From M55B177 sp034722275 (GTDB lineage: Bacteria > Chloroflexota > Dehalococcoidia > GIF9 > AB-539-J10): DNA of 64,000 nt. Positions within the stretch are counted from its first letter, which is position 1. Each line of letters starts with the position of its first letter. This document shows positions 60,772 to 64,000 of the stretch, in pieces. A program made the position numbers and the translations under genes. The notes below the pieces were generated by a model, which was given only the letters and a program-made list of their open reading frames with translations, was not told the DNA's origin and did not search any database. The DNA lies in NCBI GenBank assembly GCA_034722275.1, contig JAYENW010000022.1, positions 1 through 64,000 of the forward strand. The letters are read 5' to 3'.

Positions 60772-62550
60772 ATGTGTGGCATTATCGGTTATTGTGGTAA
60801 ACAGCCAGCAGCCTCCCTTGTCTTCCGGGCACTGAAGTTGCTGGAATATCGCGGCTATGATTCTGCAGGCATGGCTGCCATACATGATGGGCAACTGCTG
60901 ATAAAAAAGGATGCTGGGAAGATTGACGAGGTCAATCAGAAACACAATCTGGAGGCTCTTCCTGGGAGTATAGCTATTGCGCATACTCGCTGGGCGACTC
61001 ATGGCGGTGTCACTCAGGCTAATGCTCACCCCCATTCGGATTGTAACAATAGGGTAGCGGTGGTTCACAATGGTATTATTGAGAACTATCAAGAGCTCCG
61101 TCAGGAACTCATCAGCAAAGGACACTGTTTCAGCTCGGAAACTGACAGCGAAGTTATTCCTCATCTCATTGAGGAGGAGCTAAAAAATGGCTGCTCTTCA
61201 TTGGAACATGCTGTTTTAGCCATCGCTCCCCAACTCGAAGGTTCTTATGCTTTTGTGGCTTTTTCCCTTGAGGAGCCTGGCAAACTTGTGGGCACCAGGA
61301 AAAATAATCCCTTGATTGTTGGTATTGGTGACCAGGGTTATTATATTAGCAGTGATGCCATGGCGTTCTCTAAAGATGCTCATCGTCTAATTACTTTAGA
61401 AGATACTGAGGTAGTGGTGCTGACATCAGATAAAATGGAATTCTTTGATGCTGTAGGGAATAAGCTCACCAAGCAAGTCAGTGAACTTGATAGAGGCTGG
61501 GCGGATGCCGGGAAAAATAGTTATCCTTTCTTCATGCTCAAGGAGATAATGGAGCAGCCCCAGGCACTAGAAAAAACAATAAAGCAAGATGAGAGGAAAT
61601 TCACCAAGGTCGCTCTGGATATCTTGAGGGCCAAGCAGGTGATAATTACTGCTTGTGGCACCTCCCGTTATGCTGCCCTGGTAGGGAGGTACCTTTTTTC
61701 CAAAGTAGGCCGCATGTTTTCTGATGTTGTCATGGCCTCTGAGTTCGGCTATTTCGCTGACTCGGTGGATAAGAATACCGTAGTCATAGCTGTATCTCAG
61801 AGTGGCGAGACCGCTGATGTAATTGAAGGAGTAAAAGCAGCTAAAGTTGCTGGCGCTGAAATTGTCTCCATTGTCAACCGCCCGAATTCCATGCTAGCAA
61901 ACCTGAGCCACCATGTTATTCGCCTTAATTGTGGTTCCGAAGTAGGAGTAGCAGCTACGAAAACTTTCTTATGCCAGTTAGCCGTGTTTTACCTCTTATC
62001 CTTCTCCATGGTTAACTCTTTTGATGAGGCGCAAAACAAACTTAACACTGTGTGCAGCAAGGTAAGTGAAGCCTTGAGGGAGAACAGCGATAAGCTGATT
62101 GAGCTCAGCCAGAGGTTGAAAGCTAGGGATGACTTTTATTACATTGGTCGGGGAATTAACTTTTCTATTGCCACTGAAGGTGCTCTGAAGCTCAAGGAGA
62201 TTTCCTATATCCACGCCGAAGGGATGCCTGCCGGAGAGCTTAAACATGGTACGCTTGCTCTCATTGAAGAGAACACGCCAGTGGTGGTTATCTGCCCTGC
62301 TGACTATACCTATGCTGAAACTCTGAGTAATGCTATGGAAGCCAAGTCCCGTGGGGCTTACATCATCGGCGTTTCTGACAAAGAGAGTGACATCTTCGAT
62401 TTCTGGGTCAAGGTTCCTCAGGTTGATGAGTTACTATATCCCATGGTTACTGTAGTTCCTCTGCAATTACTGGCTTATCATCTGGCCATTGCTCGAGGAT
62501 GCGACCCTGACAAGCCACGCAATCTGGCGAAATCCGTTACTGTGAAGTAG
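60772..62550 (+). CDS. glmS: Glutamine-fructose-6-phosphate aminotransferase
   Basis: 592 aa from ATG 60772, so that Cys2 becomes the N-terminal nucleophile (MCGIIGYCG); GGAG lies 7 nt upstream. Class II glutaminase domain (HTRWATHGGV, HNGIIENY) and two SIS domains (TACGTSRYAALVG, SQSGETADVI, CGSEVGVAATKTF), ending DKPRNLAKSVTVK. First committed step to UDP-GlcNAc. The 61-nt gap after the glmU-like gene shows no ribozyme consensus that I can recognise. Confidence 0.97.
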   Translation: MCGIIGYCGKQPAASLVFRALKLLEYRGYDSAGMAAIHDGQLLIKKDAGKIDEVNQKHNLEALPGSIAIAHTRWATHGGVTQANAHPHSDCNNRVAVVHNGIIENYQELRQELISKGHCFSSETDSEVIPHLIEEELKNGCSSLEHAVLAIAPQLEGSYAFVAFSLEEPGKLVGTRKNNPLIVGIGDQGYYISSDAMAFSKDAHRLITLEDTEVVVLTSDKMEFFDAVGNKLTKQVSELDRGWADAGKNSYPFFMLKEIMEQPQALEKTIKQDERKFTKVALDILRAKQVIITACGTSRYAALVGRYLFSKVGRMFSDVVMASEFGYFADSVDKNTVVIAVSQSGETADVIEGVKAAKVAGAEIVSIVNRPNSMLANLSHHVIRLNCGSEVGVAATKTFLCQLAVFYLLSFSMVNSFDEAQNKLNTVCSKVSEALRENSDKLIELSQRLKARDDFYYIGRGINFSIATEGALKLKEISYIHAEGMPAGELKHGTLALIEENTPVVVICPADYTYAETLSNAMEAKSRGAYIIGVSDKESDIFDFWVKVPQVDELLYPMVTVVPLQLLAYHLAIARGCDPDKPRNLAKSVTVK

Positions 62551-62686
62551 CTCTCAGCCTATTCTCAGTTGTACTTCGAGAAACTCTCTTGATCTCTCAT
62601 TTTGGTTCATTTTTCACTTACATTGCTCTAGCGGTTATAACCTGTTGAGGGATAGAATAGGCTGTATCTTTGAGTGGATATTGTGC

Positions 62687-62715
62687 TTTACAAGACTGAG
62701 GTTTGTGGCTAAAAT
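62687..62715 (+). promoter_or_regulatory. tRNA-Gly promoter
   Basis: TTTACA (62687-62692), 17 nt, TAAAAT (62710-62715). The predicted start, about 62722, is 9 nt before the mature tRNA. Confidence 0.5.
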
Positions 62716-62730
62716 AAGTGTGGTTTTTCT

Positions 62731-62805
62731 GCGGGTGTAACTCAACGGTAGAGTGCTTGCTTCCCAAGCAAGATGTCGCGGGTCCGAATCCCGTCACCCG
62801 CTCCA
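62731..62805 (+). tRNA. tRNA-Gly (CCC)
   Basis: Cloverleaf with acceptor GCGGGTG/CACCCGC, D-arm CTC/GAG, anticodon arm CTTGC-TTCCCAA-GCAAG (anticodon CCC), T-arm GCGGG-TCCGAAT-CCCGT, discriminator T and encoded CCA (62803-62805). A tyrosine recombinase follows within 81 nt, so it is the likely integration site of the element to the right. Confidence 0.95.
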
Positions 62806-62863
62806 CCACAGATATAAATCATAGTTACGCTATTTCCAAAAAGTCCACGCAAAATCCGTTAAA

Positions 62864-62877
62864 AGAGTGCTTGCTTC
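62864..62877 (+). repeat. 14-bp repeat of the tRNA-Gly anticodon arm
   Basis: AGAGTGCTTGCTTC at 62864-62877 exactly repeats 62750-62763 inside tRNA-Gly (end of the D-arm to the first anticodon-loop bases). Same orientation, 114 bp apart, just before the recombinase start. It may be an attachment-core or recombinase-binding repeat. Confidence 0.5.
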
Positions 62878-62885
62878 GTCAGAAA

Positions 62886-63917
62886 ATGACGCCGACGGAA
62901 CTCTCAAGTCTCATGTCAGGTTACTCCCTCTGTGCCCAGACCGAAGGCAAGAGCAAAAATACGGTAACTATTGTCACCAGAAGTGTAACCTACTTTAATG
63001 ATTTCCTAAGTGTCAACGGGCTGAGCACTGATGTTACACAGATAGGCACTAGAGAGATAAGGACGTTCATTTTCCATCTCCAGCAGAAGAGGTGCTTTAG
63101 CAATCACCCCTATAGCAAAGCACAACGAAGAGGACTCTCCGGGCACACTATCAATACTTATATGAGGTCAATACGAGCTTTTTGGTCATGGCTTGTCGAA
63201 GAGGAGATAATAGAGGTCAATCCCTTCTCCAGGCTTAAGATACCCAAGCCACCCAAAAAGGTCATAGCCACCTTTTCCCAGTATCAGATCGAGTCGCTAC
63301 TAAGTATTATGAATAACTCACCCGAAGGCTATCGGGACATGGTTATCATTCTCACCCTGCTCGATACCGGGCTGAGGGTAAATGAACTGATAAACCTAAA
63401 GATGGAGCATGTATGGCTTGAGGAAAGTATAATCAAGGTTCTTGGTAAGGGCAACAAGGAGAGGCTGGTGCCTATCGGTAAGCAGATCCGAAAACTACTG
63501 TGGCGCTACATTAGTCAGTATCGCCCTGAACCAGCACTGCCAAACTTGGATAATCTATTCTTAAACCGGGATGGGAGGCCGCTAACCAAAAACCGGCTGG
63601 ATAGTCTAATGAAGCACTATGGTAAACTGGCAGGGCTTACCGGCATCAGATGTTCCCCTCACACTCTCAGACATACCTTTGCCATTAACTACCTGAGAAA
63701 CGGGGGTGATGTTTTCAGCCTGCAGAAAATACTGGGGCACTCAAGTCTGGAGATGACGAGACGGTATTGTGAATTGGCTGATGTCGATATGAGGAGGGCT
63801 CATGCTATAGCCAGCCCTGTGGATAATCTTAAGATAGGAAGGAAATCAGTTTTAGTCCGCGGCACTAAGGGCAAGAAAATCAAAATGCGTCAGGAAAAGG
63901 CTAACTGTCAGCAGTAG
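62886..63917 (+). CDS. Tyrosine recombinase / integrase
   Basis: 343 aa from ATG 62886 (MTPTELSSLMSG). The frame stays open further upstream through the tRNA, but those codons are tRNA sequence. N-terminal SAM-like core-binding domain (about 10-115), then a catalytic domain with Arg in LLDTGLRVNELINLK, HTLRHTF (His, Arg), GHSSLEMTRRY (His and nucleophile Tyr) and a Lys in VLGKGNKERLVPIG. A basic tail ends the protein. XerC/D-like in size; position next to tRNA-Gly indicates an element integrase. Confidence 0.9.
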   Translation: MTPTELSSLMSGYSLCAQTEGKSKNTVTIVTRSVTYFNDFLSVNGLSTDVTQIGTREIRTFIFHLQQKRCFSNHPYSKAQRRGLSGHTINTYMRSIRAFWSWLVEEEIIEVNPFSRLKIPKPPKKVIATFSQYQIESLLSIMNNSPEGYRDMVIILTLLDTGLRVNELINLKMEHVWLEESIIKVLGKGNKERLVPIGKQIRKLLWRYISQYRPEPALPNLDNLFLNRDGRPLTKNRLDSLMKHYGKLAGLTGIRCSPHTLRHTFAINYLRNGGDVFSLQKILGHSSLEMTRRYCELADVDMRRAHAIASPVDNLKIGRKSVLVRGTKGKKIKMRQEKANCQQ

Positions 63918-63999
63918 CCTCTTCAATAACAGTAGAAAGGATTGCCTGAAAGGGTGCTGCCTGCTTTTTCACTTCCAGTGCTTTAACCTTTATTTGACC
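63901..63999 (-). CDS. Possible C-terminus of a minus-strand gene (cut by window edge)
   Basis: The minus strand is open from the window edge to TAG at 63901-63903, giving about 32 residues (IKVKALEVKKQAAPFQAILS then TVIEEATADS). The other minus frames have stops. It converges on and overlaps the integrase end by 17 nt. Lys/Ala/Glu-rich; not recognised. Too short to be sure. Confidence 0.3.
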   Translation of the reverse strand, partial: GQIKVKALEVKKQAAPFQAILSTVIEEATADS

Positions 64000-64000
64000 A

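Noticed and set aside
62718..62885. Upstream extension of the integrase frame through tRNA-Gly
   Set aside because: The extra codons are tRNA sequence and lack a ribosome site; the frame is open only because the tRNA has no stop in that phase.

Overview
This window looks like a chromosome segment of a strictly anaerobic bacterium of the Chloroflexota, probably class Dehalococcoidia. That assignment is an inference. It rests on the gene neighbourhoods (aspS-tig-clpP, recA-recX, alaS-ruvX followed by an overlapping aro operon with an aroK-aroB fusion), on ferredoxin-linked 2-oxoacid metabolism and a sodium-pump decarboxylase beta subunit, and on family resemblances recalled without a database search.

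Layout. Bases 1-3929 are accessory DNA: the tail of an IS transposase, two broken or degenerate small genes, an Xre regulator with an IrrE-like partner, and a large serine recombinase whose 3' end runs antisense into tRNA-Ile. From tRNA-Ile (3853-3929) to tRNA-Gly (62731-62805) the DNA is mostly conserved housekeeping sequence. At tRNA-Gly a tyrosine recombinase marks the start of a second integrated element that runs out of the window. The core is therefore bracketed by two tRNA-anchored elements that point away from it.

Core, left to right: recA-recX and a DUF1461 membrane protein (minus); dnaE; aspS-tig-clpP; a small membrane protein and a P1-family peptidase (plus). Next comes a tightly overlapping minus-strand operon, dprA-topA-aroQ-pepP-efp followed by PHP, formyltransferase, HAD and PfkB genes. 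Upstream of it are a PKD-type lipoprotein, a patatin-like lipase and an Asp/Glu racemase. Two tRNA-Ser genes, a CaCA-type exchanger and an oadB/gamma-like pair follow.

The most interesting metabolic block is 30021-40454. It holds an NfnB/GltD-like iron-sulfur flavoprotein, a four-subunit 2-oxoacid:ferredoxin oxidoreductase, an opine dehydrogenase family protein, a HisC-like aminotransferase and a three-gene ABC importer. I read it as one candidate route: import of an amino acid or opine, release and transamination to a 2-oxoacid, then ferredoxin-linked oxidation (or the reverse, reductive synthesis).

After that come ychF, holA and mscS; the operon alaS-ruvX-aroE-sppA-aroC-aroKB-ubiA; gltX and two small genes; the isoprenoid genes uppS and dxs, with a gutted geranylgeranyl-reductase remnant fused by overlap to uppS; and a glmM/glmU-like/glmS amino-sugar cluster behind a promoter carrying a perfect inverted repeat.

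Two other themes stand out. Several replication and translation genes (recA, dnaE, ychF, holA) have their best -10 box only 4-9 nt before the start codon, which suggests leaderless or near-leaderless mRNAs. EF-P lacks the usual PGKG-type loop tip.
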